The notes: generated from the sequence alone by a model not told the origin. 64,000 bases of DNA from Desulfomicrobium macestii (GCF_014873765.1 NZ_JADBGG010000002.1:124001-188000); one strand, 5' to 3'. Shown: positions 48,886-58,828, counted from the first letter of the stretch. Numbers and translations are program-made.

Positions 48886-49476
48886 ATGAACGAGATTATC
48901 ACCACGGGCCTGCCCGAACCTGATCCGACGCAAAGCCTGCAGGAACGCCTGCGGGATCTGCGCTCCCGGGTGCAGCCCGAAAAGGGGCTGGATGAGGTCA
49001 AGCTCAAGAAGGCCTGCCAGGATTTCGAGGCTGTGTTCATCGGCCAGATCTGGAAGCAGATGCGCGCTTCCGTACCCAAGGAAGGATTGCTTCATTCCAA
49101 GGAAGAGGAGAGCTATCTGTCCATGTTTGACCAGGAGCTCTCGGTCAAGATGTCGCAAAGCGGGGGCATCGGCTTGTCCGACATGCTCTATGCGAATCTT
49201 TCCGAGCGCTTGGTCAATGCCAGCCGCGACACGACATCGACGGCTCCCTTGCATCCCCTGAACGTGCCGGGTCGCGGCAAGGCTCCGTCCGGGACGCAGG
49301 CCGCGGCAGTGCCCCCGCGTACGTTGGCCGCGATCACGGCCCAGCATGAGGCCGAGATGCTGGCGCGAAGTATCGAGCAGAGGTCGCAGTCCGGAGAAGC
49401 TCAGACGAAGATCATGCCCACGGATCTTGAGGATGCCCTGCGCGTTGTGCGCATGGATGGCGAGGATGGCCCTTAG
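48886..49476 (+). CDS. flgJ: Rod-binding protein FlgJ (N-terminal domain type)
   Basis: A 196-aa protein with the FlgJ rod-binding domain: LKKACQDFEAVFIGQIWKQMRASVPKEGLLHSKEEESYLSMFDQELSVKMSQSGGIGLSDMLYANL. The C-terminal muramidase domain of enteric FlgJ is absent; the tail is a hydrophilic linker, as in many deltaproteobacteria, where another hydrolase must open the murein. AGCGGAGGCGGC precedes the ATG. The 209 bases behind it (to 49685) hold no recognisable gene. Confidence 0.92.
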   Translation: MNEIITTGLPEPDPTQSLQERLRDLRSRVQPEKGLDEVKLKKACQDFEAVFIGQIWKQMRASVPKEGLLHSKEEESYLSMFDQELSVKMSQSGGIGLSDMLYANLSERLVNASRDTTSTAPLHPLNVPGRGKAPSGTQAAAVPPRTLAAITAQHEAEMLARSIEQRSQSGEAQTKIMPTDLEDALRVVRMDGEDGP

Positions 49477-49685
49477 TGTTTATGACCACGGGGAAATTCT
49501 TGCCGGTGGGCAGGGCGCTGGAGCCTGTGTCCGGGACGGGAAAGGGCCTCTGGCGCAGCCTTTGGAGGGTCTGATGCATGCTGGTCGGCATTTTGCAATG
49601 ATCAGGAAAATGAAGGGTGCGCCAAGCAGGGATTTCCTGCCTCGGCCTTAATTTTCACTACCGCCCAAGTGTAAGGAAGCACGAT

Positions 49686-50159
49686 ATGCAACAGATCATT
49701 CTCGGCAGTCTCATTCGTCAGGCAAAAGGCACAGAGCTTCTCTGCCAGCTCCTGCGCGAGGAATACTCCTTGCTGCGGGCGGGCGCGCCGGATCAGGTGA
49801 CGGGACTTGAGATGTGCATCCAGGACCTGATCAGGCAGCTCGTGCGCGAACGCGAGGCTCTGGTCCATCGCCTGCAATCGGCGGGCATGACCAATCTGGC
49901 TGTTTTTCTGGAGACCCTGTCCGCCGCGGACAGGCGCATCTTTGAAACGTGGCGGGCCAAGATCATCACGCATGAGCAGGACAGCGGCCATCTGGCCTCG
50001 ATCAACGCCGATCTGGCCATGGCCCTGTGGAAGCAGAGCGGCGTGCTGCTCAGCCATTTTCAGAATCAGGTCGCACCGAGGGAGCGCAACACCTACTCGG
50101 CCAAGGGGACGTGGAAGGACCGCACGGCCACGGCGACTCTGGTGCGCGGGAGGCTCTGA
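49686..50159 (+). CDS. flgN: FlgN-like flagellar chaperone
   Basis: A 157-aa helical protein with the size and charge of FlgN, the export chaperone for the hook-associated proteins FlgK and FlgL. LLCQLLREEYSLLRAGAPDQVTGLEMCIQDLIRQLVREREALVHRL is the FlgN-type amphipathic helix pattern. Sequence similarity within this family is low, so the call also rests on its place directly before flgK (stop and start overlap by one base, TGATG). AAGGAAGCACGAT precedes the ATG. Confidence 0.85.
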   Translation: MQQIILGSLIRQAKGTELLCQLLREEYSLLRAGAPDQVTGLEMCIQDLIRQLVREREALVHRLQSAGMTNLAVFLETLSAADRRIFETWRAKIITHEQDSGHLASINADLAMALWKQSGVLLSHFQNQVAPRERNTYSAKGTWKDRTATATLVRGRL

Positions 50160-52249
50160 TGCCCGGCATCGCATCCCTGTTCAATATCGGGAAGCAGTCC
50201 CTTTTTGCCAACCAGTCGGCCATCGAGGTCGTCGGCAACAACATTTCCAACGCCAATACCGAAGGTTACAGCCGTCAGGCGGTGCGATTCGAGGATGGCT
50301 ACTACATCAATTACACTCCGGGCCAGCTCGGTACAGGGGTCAACGCGGCCGAAGTCATCCGTTATTTCGATGAGTTCACCGAGATCCTCTACAACACCAA
50401 GAGTTCGGAGCAGCAGCGCTGGCAGAAGCTTCACGAGAATCTGCAGAACGTTGAAATGATTTTCAACGAGTCCAACGCCGAAGGGGTCAATGCGGCGCTG
50501 TCCGCGTTCTGGGCCGACTGGCAGACCCTGTCCACCAATCCTGAGGATACGAGCGTGCGTGCGGCCCTGCTCGGACACGCTTCCAACCTGGAGCAGGCCA
50601 TCGGGGTCGTCCAGGGGGATTTGCAGCGATTGCAGGGGCAGACGGACGACACCATCGATGCGGAAGTCAAGGAAATAAACACCCTTCTGCAAAGCATCGC
50701 CGAGCTGAACAATCAGATCACCGTGACCGAAGAGACGGGCAAGAACAACGCCAACGGCCTGCGCGATCAGCGTGCGACCCTGGTTCGTGATCTGGCCGAG
50801 AAGATCGACATCAATTACATCGACAATGGCCTTGGCAACGTGACCATCACCACCAAGGCCGGCCATACCCTGGTCGATGGCACAAGCGCCTTCAGGCTGG
50901 CTTTCGAGTCAGCTCCGTTTTCCGCCTCTCTGGACAGCGCCTCGACGTTTACAGGGGACGTTTCGTTCGATGGCAAGAGCTCCAGCGAGTACACGCTTGA
51001 AATCGTGAACGGCGGGCTAATGTCTGACGGCGGCCTGACTTTCAAGGTTTCCGTGGACGGGGGCAAGACTTGGCTCAAGGACGAAAATGGAGTGGGTGTC
51101 TTCACGATCACGGATGAGGGAGTGCTGCTGCCCGACGGGAAGGGTTCCGTGCTTTTTTCTCCCAAGGCCGGTGATACGCTTACTAAAGGGGACCGTTTTC
51201 AGATTCTGCCCAATAAATCGGTTTTCTGGTATGAAACTTCCGCTTCCAAGATCAACATCACCCCGCAGGTCCTGAGCAACGGGGAAGACAACGAACGCCG
51301 TCTGACCGGCGGCAGCCTGGCCGGGTATTTTCAATTTCGGGATTCGAGCATCGGTGGCTATCTTGAAAAGCTCGACGCTTTCGCCAAGAGCCTGGCCTGG
51401 GAGGTCAATCGGCTTCATTCCCAGGGCACGGGTCTTGAGCGCTTCGAAGAGGTCACCGGCACGTACGGTTTGGTGGACAAGGATGCCGATCTTGGCGTCG
51501 ACGCCGGGTTGATCTTTGGCGAAAAGCTGGAGAGCGGCAACCTCATGATCGGCGTTTACGACAAGGACACCGGGGCGATGGTGCAGTTTCAGGGCCTGGA
51601 TTTCAATAACACATTGGCCGGAATCCAGAATTTCGATCCTACCGAGCACAGTCTGCAGGACGTGGTCGACGCAATCAACAACACCTTCGGCGCGCTCACC
51701 GCTTCGGTGCTGGACAATCATCTGCAGATCAGTTCCGACGCCGATCATGATTTCGCATTTGGCTCCGATACGACGGGACTCTTGGCCGCGCTTGGCATCA
51801 ATACGTTTTTCGAGGGCTCCGACGCCAGAACCCTCTCGGTCAACAACAGCGTGCGCAGCAATTCTTCCCGCATCAACACCGGCCACATCAACGGCGCCGG
51901 GGAGATGAACGAGGGCGACAACACCACGGCCGCCGCCATCGCTGCCTTGCAGACCAAGGCCGTGAGCACGCGCACCGTGATCGAGGGCACCTCGCGCCAG
52001 ACCTTGGGGGAATATTATTCTACCCTGGTCGCCAAGGCCGGATCGGACACGCAGTCCGCGAAGTTCAATGCTGAATACCAGGAGGCCCTGGCCAACGATT
52101 TGAGGTCGCGCCAGGAATCCGTCTCGGGCGTGAACCTGGACGAGGAAATGACCAACCTGATCAAGTTTCAGCATGCCTACACGGCCGCTGCCAAGCTGAT
52201 CACCACGGCCGAGTCCATGCTGGAAGTACTTTTGGGACTCAAGAACTGA
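50159..52249 (+). CDS. flgK: Flagellar hook-associated protein 1 (FlgK)
   Basis: A 696-aa hook-filament junction protein. The N-terminus PGIASLFNIGKQSLFANQSAIEVVGNNISNANTEGYSRQAVRFED and C-terminus SGVNLDEEMTNLIKFQHAYTAAAKLITTAESMLEVLLGLKN are canonical. The body holds the expected ELNNQITVTEETGKNNANGLRDQRATLVRDLAEKIDI. Length is somewhat above enteric FlgK. GGGAGGCTCTG precedes the ATG. flgL follows after 12 bases. Confidence 0.97.
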   Translation: MPGIASLFNIGKQSLFANQSAIEVVGNNISNANTEGYSRQAVRFEDGYYINYTPGQLGTGVNAAEVIRYFDEFTEILYNTKSSEQQRWQKLHENLQNVEMIFNESNAEGVNAALSAFWADWQTLSTNPEDTSVRAALLGHASNLEQAIGVVQGDLQRLQGQTDDTIDAEVKEINTLLQSIAELNNQITVTEETGKNNANGLRDQRATLVRDLAEKIDINYIDNGLGNVTITTKAGHTLVDGTSAFRLAFESAPFSASLDSASTFTGDVSFDGKSSSEYTLEIVNGGLMSDGGLTFKVSVDGGKTWLKDENGVGVFTITDEGVLLPDGKGSVLFSPKAGDTLTKGDRFQILPNKSVFWYETSASKINITPQVLSNGEDNERRLTGGSLAGYFQFRDSSIGGYLEKLDAFAKSLAWEVNRLHSQGTGLERFEEVTGTYGLVDKDADLGVDAGLIFGEKLESGNLMIGVYDKDTGAMVQFQGLDFNNTLAGIQNFDPTEHSLQDVVDAINNTFGALTASVLDNHLQISSDADHDFAFGSDTTGLLAALGINTFFEGSDARTLSVNNSVRSNSSRINTGHINGAGEMNEGDNTTAAAIAALQTKAVSTRTVIEGTSRQTLGEYYSTLVAKAGSDTQSAKFNAEYQEALANDLRSRQESVSGVNLDEEMTNLIKFQHAYTAAAKLITTAESMLEVLLGLKN

Positions 52250-52261
52250 TGGAGGCGAACC

Positions 52262-54034
52262 ATGCGCGTATCCCTTCGTAACCAGTACAGCAATTTTCTG
52301 TACAATCTGCAGGACACCCAGTCCAAGCTCATGGATTTGAACATGCAGGCTTCCAGCCAGAAGCGCATCAACAGGCCCTCCGATGATCCGGTGGGTACAG
52401 CCCGCGTGCTCAACTATCGGACCTCGCTGTCATCCATCGACCAGTACCGCACCAATATCGACACGGCCAAGGGCTGGCTCGGCCTGGCCGACGAATCCAT
52501 GATCCAGGTCAGCACCATTTTGACCAAACTCAAGGGGCTGGCCGAACAGGGCGCTTCCGGGACAATGACCGCTTCTGACCGCGAGGCGACTTCCTACGAG
52601 GTCCGTCAGCTTTTCAGCCAGCTGGTCAATCTGGGCAACACCCGTTTCGAGGGCAACGCCATTTTTGGCGGCCAGAAATTTGACGAGAGCGCCTTCGAGG
52701 AGGCGCTCATGGTTTACGACCAGGACGGCAACAGCCTTGGCCTGGCCACGGGCCTGGCCAGTCACAGCTTCGTAGTCCAGTTTCTGGGGGCCGAAGGGAC
52801 GGTCGTCCCTGTGAGCGGGGCGCCGGATTGCCGGTTCAGCAAGGACGGGGGCGCGACCTGGGAAACTGGGACATGGGACGCCAACGGGACGTTGAATTTG
52901 GGCGGGGTTAGCGTGAATCTGCCTTCAAACTATGAAGTGACGCTTTCGCCTCCCTCCAACACCTCGGTGTCGCAGGGCTCTTGGCTGACTATCGCGCCCA
53001 CGGCGGTGTACAAGGGCGATCACGAGTCCCAGTCCGCGGTGCTTTATACAGCGGGTGATCCCGACGTTGTCGCCCAGCCTCTTGGTGGGTTCGAGAAGGA
53101 TGTGACGGTGTCCGTCGCGGCGGCGGGGGCGAATCTGGACATCACCGTTTCGGCTGAGGTCAATGGGACGACCGAGTCATGGACCACCACGATTCCGAAT
53201 TCGACCTCCTGCATAGTGAAGACGCCTTACGGCCAAGTGCGGTTGTCCGGCGCTGATCTCGACGGAGCTGCATTTGACGTAAAAGCCGGATCCACGGGCG
53301 TCATTCAGATGGGGGCGGCGGTCAACGCCGAGGGACGCGGGCTTTTCACCAGCGACGTCATGGTCCGCATCGACAATGACCCTTCGGTGGATATTGGCGC
53401 CGGGACCCTGAATTACTCGTACAGCATCGACGGCGGTGTGAATTGGGACACGGGGCACAAGGCCGCAAATACCAGCGCCACGGCAGAGCTGCTGGTGCCC
53501 GGAGGCAAGCTGGTGCTTACGGCACGGGGTGCCGAGGATACGCTCGTCAAGAACGCCCAGTTCGTCATCCATCCCCAGACGGCGGCCCACAACGTGGAGA
53601 TTTCCGCCGGGCAGTATTTGCAGCTCAACAATGTCGGAGCGGAAATTTTTGGTGGCTACTATGAAAACGGGACTCAGCCGGTGTTCTCGGATTCCGACGT
53701 GGGCAAGAACATCATGGTCACCGTGGGCAAGCTGGTGGCCGCGCTTGAAAACAATAACCAGCAGGGCTGCGCCGAGGCGCTGGACGGCCTGAAGACCGGC
53801 CACGAATATTTCACCACCCAGCTGGCCTCCGTGGGTGCGCGGGAAAACCGGCTCGACGTGGCCGACACCGTTCTCTCCGGCCTCAAACTCAACGAAACCG
53901 AGCGCATGAGCAATGTGGAGGACGCGGATCTGGCCACGCTTCTGACGGAGCTGGCCAACCAGCAGCTGTCTTATGAGGCGGTCCTCAAATCCTCGTCCAT
54001 GATCATGAAGATGAGCCTGGTCAATTATCTGTAG
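52262..54034 (+). CDS. flgL: Flagellar hook-associated protein 3 (FlgL)
   Basis: A 590-aa junction protein. The N-terminus RVSLRNQYSNFLYNLQDTQSKLMDLNMQASSQKRINRPSDDPVGTARVLNYRTSLSSIDQYRTNIDTAKGWLGLADESMIQVSTILTKLKGLAEQGASG and the C-terminal EDADLATLLTELANQQLSYEAVLKSSSMIMKMSLVNYL are FlgL. The middle 300 residues are beta-rich and far longer than in enteric FlgL (about 317 aa), with flagellin-like variable repeats (TVSVAAAGANLDITVSAEV). GATGGAGGCGAACC precedes the ATG. Confidence 0.95.
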   Translation: MRVSLRNQYSNFLYNLQDTQSKLMDLNMQASSQKRINRPSDDPVGTARVLNYRTSLSSIDQYRTNIDTAKGWLGLADESMIQVSTILTKLKGLAEQGASGTMTASDREATSYEVRQLFSQLVNLGNTRFEGNAIFGGQKFDESAFEEALMVYDQDGNSLGLATGLASHSFVVQFLGAEGTVVPVSGAPDCRFSKDGGATWETGTWDANGTLNLGGVSVNLPSNYEVTLSPPSNTSVSQGSWLTIAPTAVYKGDHESQSAVLYTAGDPDVVAQPLGGFEKDVTVSVAAAGANLDITVSAEVNGTTESWTTTIPNSTSCIVKTPYGQVRLSGADLDGAAFDVKAGSTGVIQMGAAVNAEGRGLFTSDVMVRIDNDPSVDIGAGTLNYSYSIDGGVNWDTGHKAANTSATAELLVPGGKLVLTARGAEDTLVKNAQFVIHPQTAAHNVEISAGQYLQLNNVGAEIFGGYYENGTQPVFSDSDVGKNIMVTVGKLVAALENNNQQGCAEALDGLKTGHEYFTTQLASVGARENRLDVADTVLSGLKLNETERMSNVEDADLATLLTELANQQLSYEAVLKSSSMIMKMSLVNYL

Positions 54035-54043
54035 GAAGGGGTT

Positions 54044-54283
54044 ATGCTCATACTCTCTCGTCGCCCCGGAGAAAGCGTGCATGTGGGTGATGACATCAAG
54101 ATCACTATTTTAAGCATCAAGGGGCAGCAGATCAAGCTGGGCCTCGAAGTGCCTGAACACATGCCGGTCTACCGGGAAGAAATCTACCTCAAGGTGCAGA
54201 CCCAGAACGCCTCGGCCCTGGAACTCGACAACAACGATCTGATGATGGCGGCAGCAATATGGACAAGCAAAGACAAACAATAA
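54044..54283 (+). CDS. csrA: Carbon storage regulator (translational repressor) CsrA
   Basis: A 79-aa RNA-binding dimer. LILSRRPGESVHVGDDIKITILSIKGQQIKLGLEVPEHMPVYREEIYLKVQ is the CsrA core with the conserved RNA-contact residues; the C-terminal tail of 15 residues is longer than in E. coli (61 aa). Here it lies between flgL and fliW, as in Bacillus, Desulfovibrio and Campylobacter, where CsrA represses flagellin translation and FliW relieves it. GGAAGGGGTT precedes the ATG. Confidence 0.97.
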   Translation: MLILSRRPGESVHVGDDIKITILSIKGQQIKLGLEVPEHMPVYREEIYLKVQTQNASALELDNNDLMMAAAIWTSKDKQ

Positions 54284-54729
54284 ATTCACGCATCGGGCAG
54301 CTGGTCATCTCCGCGGACAAGACCATCCGGTTTCCTCGCGGCATCATCGGCTTCGAGTCCCTGCGGGAATTCGCCCTGGTGGAGTTCAAGCCCGGAACCC
54401 CCTTTCATTTCCTGCAAAGCATGGAAGTGCCGAGCATGGGCATGATGCTCGCCGACCCTTTCTCCTTCTTGCCGAACTATGAGATTCGGCTGGCCGCGGC
54501 CGAGGAGCGGATTTTGAAGGTGCGCAGCATCCACGACCTGGTCATCCTGGTCAGCGTGACCGTGCCCAAGGGCGATCCGCAGGGCAGCACCCTCAACCTG
54601 ACCGGGCCCATCTGCGTCAATGTCCAGGAGCGCCTGGGGCTGCAGTCCCCGCAAGTGGAATCGGGATTTCCGTCCCAGGTCCTGCTGCGCGATCTTGGAA
54701 ACGAGGACAGGCGCTTGGCCAATTCATGA
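54259..54729 (+). CDS. fliW: Flagellar assembly factor FliW
   Basis: A 156-aa antagonist of CsrA. The FliW motifs RFPRGIIGFESLREFALVEFKPGTPFHFLQSMEVPSMGMMLADPFSFLPNYEIRL and VLVSVTVPKGDPQGSTLNLTGPICVNVQERLGLQ-like VILVSVTVPKGDPQGSTLNLTGPICVN are present. FliW binds either flagellin or CsrA, so free flagellin releases translation control. It overlaps csrA by 25 bases, giving tight coupling. Confidence 0.95.
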   Translation: MDKQRQTINSRIGQLVISADKTIRFPRGIIGFESLREFALVEFKPGTPFHFLQSMEVPSMGMMLADPFSFLPNYEIRLAAAEERILKVRSIHDLVILVSVTVPKGDPQGSTLNLTGPICVNVQERLGLQSPQVESGFPSQVLLRDLGNEDRRLANS

Positions 54730-54730
54730 A

Positions 54731-54764
54731 AAAAAGCCTGGCCGGGTCACCGGTCAGGCTTTTT
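54731..54764. terminator. Bidirectional intrinsic terminator
   Basis: AAAAAGCCTGGCCGG pairs with CCGGTCAGGCTTTTT with one mismatch, loop GTCA, and A/T runs on both sides. It ends the flgF-to-fliW unit and the minus-strand flgM unit. Confidence 0.9.
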
Positions 54765-54783
54765 CAGTCGAGTCGCAAATGGG

Positions 54784-55086
54784 TCAGCCCCAGATGTCAA
54801 GCTCCTGCTTGAGCAGGCTGGCCGCGATATCCTTGCCGCTTGCACCGTACTCTCCCGCCTCTATCCGAGCCTTCACGTCGGCGACCTTGTCGGCTCGCAC
54901 TCCGTCGTTTTCCTGGGCAGCCTTGAGCATGCTCATCTTGAGCCGCGCTTCATCCGAAATGGAGATGCGGTCGGTTCCGCCGTCCGGATTGGCGACGGTC
55001 TTCTGGTGCTCCTGGCGCTGCTGCTCCAGCTGGTCCAGTCGTTGCGATTCGTAGCCGCTGAAAGATTTGATGGTGTTGATCGACAT
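54784..55086 (-). CDS. flgM: Anti-sigma-28 factor FlgM
   Basis: A 100-aa protein. The C-terminal half shows the FlgM pattern DRISISDEARLKMSMLKAAQ, then RADKVADVKARIEAGEYGASGKDIAASLLKQEL, with the VxxLKxxIxxGxY and IAxxLL signature. FlgM binds FliA (sigma-28) and is exported after hook completion, which releases late flagellar transcription. GGCAGGAGCGGAAA precedes the ATG at 55086. It is on the minus strand, separated from flgF-to-fliW by a terminator. Confidence 0.85.
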   Translation of the reverse strand: MSINTIKSFSGYESQRLDQLEQQRQEHQKTVANPDGGTDRISISDEARLKMSMLKAAQENDGVRADKVADVKARIEAGEYGASGKDIAASLLKQELDIWG

Positions 55087-55163
55087 TTTCCGCTCCTGCC
55101 GGGGTTTCCGGCCGCACTGGCTTGATCTTCATGTGGACGACATGCGTCCCCCAAGAACAAGAC

Positions 55164-55580
55164 CTAGAGCATTGTTTCGTTGACCCGGGTCAAGGCAATT
55201 TCCCACAACCGGCGCATGAAAGCATCCTTTTCGCCGTTGGTCAATTCCGCGACACCCTGGTCTGTTTTTTTCAGTATCTGAAGGCCGCTTCCGTCGGACG
55301 GGTACCTGAAAAGCACATCCTGCCCGAATTCCTTGGCCATCTGTGTCTTGATTTCGCGAACGACCGGGTTCGTGGTGTCCGAACCGATGAGGTTGTTCAC
55401 GATCTCGCCTGCGACCTTCTCGACCAGTTGGCGTCTTTTGGCTTCCTTGGAAATGGAAACGGAATCCTCTTGCCCGGCGCGGTCCATGTATTTCTTGAAC
55501 CTGGCAATGCGTCGACCCGCCTCTTGGTGCTGGTCGTACGTGCGCATCACGTTTTTGACGAGAAAGGGATTCACTGTCAC
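55164..55580 (-). CDS. Flagellar-cluster protein of unknown function
   Basis: A 138-aa hydrophilic protein starting at GTG (55580), MTVNPFLVKNVMRTYDQHQEAGRRIARFKKYM. Its middle DSVSISKEAKRRQLVEKVAGEIVNNLI has the same DxVSISxEAK pattern seen in FlgM and in other flagellar proteins. I do not recognise the family. A second GTG at 55574 is also possible. AGTAAGAGGTATGCCCT precedes the start. It is probably co-transcribed with flgM, which follows after 77 bases. A link with flagellar assembly is inferred from position and from the shared SIS-EAK-like motif. Confidence 0.75.
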   Translation of the reverse strand: MTVNPFLVKNVMRTYDQHQEAGRRIARFKKYMDRAGQEDSVSISKEAKRRQLVEKVAGEIVNNLIGSDTTNPVVREIKTQMAKEFGQDVLFRYPSDGSGLQILKKTDQGVAELTNGEKDAFMRRLWEIALTRVNETML

Positions 55581-55693
55581 AGGGCATACCTCTTACTTCA
55601 CCCTATCGGCCACTTGTCCGCGAACTTTAGTTTTATTTGCAAAAAAGTTTGTCCCCGCCCATAGCCCGCCCCAAGCGAACATTGCCCCTCTCC

Positions 55694-55722
55694 TTGAATA
55701 CGCGAGACCTTTTGCTTACACT
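55694..55722 (+). promoter_or_regulatory. Candidate sigma-70 promoter of nadK, leaderless
   Basis: TTGAAT (55694-55699) and TACACT (55717-55722) are separated by exactly 17 bases. The normal distance from the -10 box puts the transcription start at about 55729-55730, the A of the nadK ATG. No ribosome-binding site is seen before that ATG. Confidence 0.6.
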
Positions 55723-55729
55723 CCCGCAA

Positions 55730-56578
55730 ATGGGAAAAATCATCAGCAAAATAGTCATTGTCCATAACGTCGAGAACGAGCTGGCGGCCAACATGGCCCG
55801 GCAAATCCGGCGCTGGCTCGTTGGCGAAGGGCGCTCGGCGCGGATTGTCGCATCTTCCAAGGAAGAGGTCCACTGCGTCTCGACCTGGGGGGATGCGGAC
55901 ATGATCCTTACCCTGGGCGGCGATGGCACACTGCTCGCCGTGGCCCGGGCCGTGCAGGATCTGGGTATCCCGATCCTGGGCCTGAACCTCGGCAAAGTCG
56001 GGTTTCTTACGGAGCTTTCTCCCACGGACTGGCGCGAATCCCTGACGCTCATTCTGCGTGGTGAGTACGACATGTCCCAGCGGCTGGTCATAAGTTTTCA
56101 TGTGCTCCGGCGCGGTCAGGAGTATTACCGGGGTTACGCCATAAATGATCTGGTCATCAGCTGCGGAAGCCTGGCGCGCATGATCAGGCTGGACATGTGG
56201 TACGGCAACGACCACCTGGGCACGGTGCGGGCCGACGGCATGATCGTGGCCACGCCCACGGGCTCGTCGGGTTATTCCATCTCCGCGGGCGGGCCGCTCA
56301 TCTATCCGGAGCTCAACGTCTTCGCCCTGACCCCCATCTGTCCCTTCCTGCACGCCTTCAGGCCCATGGTCCTGCCGTTCGAGAACGACCTGCGCATCCT
56401 GGTCCTCGACGCCGACCCGGATGTCTATCTGACCCAGGACGGCCAGACCGGCGTGGTCCTGGCCGCCGGAGACAACATCTTCGCCTCCAGAGCCGAAAAA
56501 AGGCTCAACCTGATCCGTCCCCTGCATTCCCAATATGCCCACAAACTCAAGTCCAAGGGGTTCGTGCGCGAGAGTTGA
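55730..56578 (+). CDS. nadK: NAD kinase
   Basis: A 282-aa NAD/polyphosphate kinase that makes NADP. The GGDGTLL motif (ADMILTLGGDGTLLAVARAVQ) and the second Gly-rich segment DGMIVATPTGSSGYSISAGGPL are intact, with NDLVISCGSLARMIRLDM between them. Start at 55730 (MGKIISKIVIVHNVENELA) is chosen because the conserved core begins there and the promoter lies immediately upstream; the frame is open for 31 codons further upstream, but that part overlaps the promoter region and looks unlike NadK. Confidence 0.95.
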   Translation: MGKIISKIVIVHNVENELAANMARQIRRWLVGEGRSARIVASSKEEVHCVSTWGDADMILTLGGDGTLLAVARAVQDLGIPILGLNLGKVGFLTELSPTDWRESLTLILRGEYDMSQRLVISFHVLRRGQEYYRGYAINDLVISCGSLARMIRLDMWYGNDHLGTVRADGMIVATPTGSSGYSISAGGPLIYPELNVFALTPICPFLHAFRPMVLPFENDLRILVLDADPDVYLTQDGQTGVVLAAGDNIFASRAEKRLNLIRPLHSQYAHKLKSKGFVRES

Positions 56579-56688
56579 CGGGTTTGTCCTGGACTTTTGC
56601 CTCCTTTTCCGATCGGTTGGCGCGCATCGTCGGCAAAGTCGGCGTTGGCGTCTAAAAATTCTGCAACACTTTCCTTCAAGGACAACCC

Positions 56689-57383
56689 ATGCGTGAACAA
56701 GCCCGCCCCGGCTCAAGGCATTTGCCCCCCGGACTTCATATCATTCACGAAGACCGGGACATCATCGTCGTGGACAAGCCCGCCGGAATGCTGACCATGG
56801 CCACGGAGGCGGAAAAGACGCGTACCGCCTATTACGCCCTGACCGATTACGTGCGCAAGGGCAACGCCAAGTCCAGGTACAGGATTTTCATTGTCCATCG
56901 ACTGGACCGGGAGACTTCCGGGATTTTGCTTTTCGCCAAGACCGAGGCGGCCAAGCGCACCCTGCAGGATCAGTGGGAGGATACCACCAAAATCTACGCT
57001 GCCGTGGTGCACGGGCAAATGGACAAGCCCTCGGGCACGGTCATCTCCCATCTGGTGGAGAGCGGTGTGCACAAGGTCTATTCCACTCGCGACGCCAGGC
57101 TCGGCAAGCTGGCGCAGACCGCCTGGACCGTGGTCAAGGAGAAGGGGGGATATTCGCTTTTGAGGATCGAACTACTGACGGGACGCAAGCACCAGATCCG
57201 GGTGCAGATGGCGGATCTGGGGCATCCGGTGGCCGGTGACCGGAAATACGGAGGCAAGGGGGACAATTTTTCCCGCCTGGCGCTGCATGCCGCTTCAATC
57301 AGCTTCGCGCATCCGTTCTCGGGTCAACGCATGACCCTTGAAGCGCCGATGCCGACCATATTCGCGCAGCTGGTGGGCCGGGC

Positions 57384-57396
<13 letters not shown>
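56689..57396 (+). CDS. RluA-family pseudouridine synthase
   Basis: A 235-aa RNA pseudouridine synthase. The catalytic Asp is in [18 protein letters not shown] near residue 70; [18 protein letters not shown] opens the catalytic domain and [27 protein letters not shown] closes it. No S4 domain is present, so it is nearer the small RluA/RluE-like group than RluB/RluC/RluD. Target RNA and site cannot be told from sequence. Its 3' end overlaps the convergent ABC transporter ATPase gene by 13 bases. Confidence 0.93.
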
Positions 57397-58135
<739 letters not shown>

Positions 58136-58139
<4 letters not shown>

Positions 58140-58816
58140 GCGCGCTTTCCGCTGGTCTTGTTGATGAGTCTGTTCTCAAGGATCTTGAGGGCCTTGGCGA
58201 TGCTCATGGTCATGACCAGATAGACCATGGCCACGGCCATATAGACCTCGAACGCCCGAAAATTGACGGCCACGATCTCCTGGCCGGTCCGCAGCAGTTC
58301 GCCCACGCCGATGACCATCAGCAGCGAGGTATCTTTGAGGCTGATGATGAACTGGTTGCCAAGGGGTGGGATCATGCGTTTGAAGGCCTGCGGCCAGATG
58401 ATGTAGCGCATGGTCTGGGCCCGGGTCAGGCCGATGGAGCGTCCTGCTTCGGTCTGGCCGACATTGATGGACTGGATGGCCCCGCGCACGATCTCGGCGA
58501 TGTAGGCGCCTGAGTTGATGGCTATGACGATGACTCCGGCGATGAGCGGCGGGATGCGCAGACCCACGGCCATGGGTACGCCGTAATAGAGGAACATGGC
58601 CTGCACCAGCATGGGCGTGCCGCGAATGAGCTCCACATAGAGATCGGCGAGCTTGCGGACGAAAAAGGGGCGGGCCAGCTTCATGAGGCCCGTGGCCACT
58701 CCGAGAAGAAAGCCGAAAAACAGGCCGCCGATGGTCAGGTAGATGGTGTACCAGACTCCGCGCATGAGCATGGGCAGGGTGTCGATAACGACGCTTGGTT
58801 CGAATTGAAAGGCCAT
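58136..58816 (-). CDS. Polar amino acid ABC transporter, permease
   Basis: A 226-aa inner-membrane permease of the HisM/GlnP family, about five hydrophobic segments. The EAA-type cytoplasmic loop is [44 protein letters not shown], and [20 protein letters not shown] is the family's N-terminal signature. A single permease gene is present, so it would form a homodimer. The start at 58816 (MAFQFEPS) fits the family length; the frame is open a little further, including the intercistronic hairpin. Confidence 0.94.
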
Positions 58817-58828
58817 GGGTGTCTCGAA

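Noticed and set aside
49477-49685. A possible flgM between flgJ and flgN
   Set aside because: No frame has FlgM features; FlgM is found at 54784-55086 on the minus strand.
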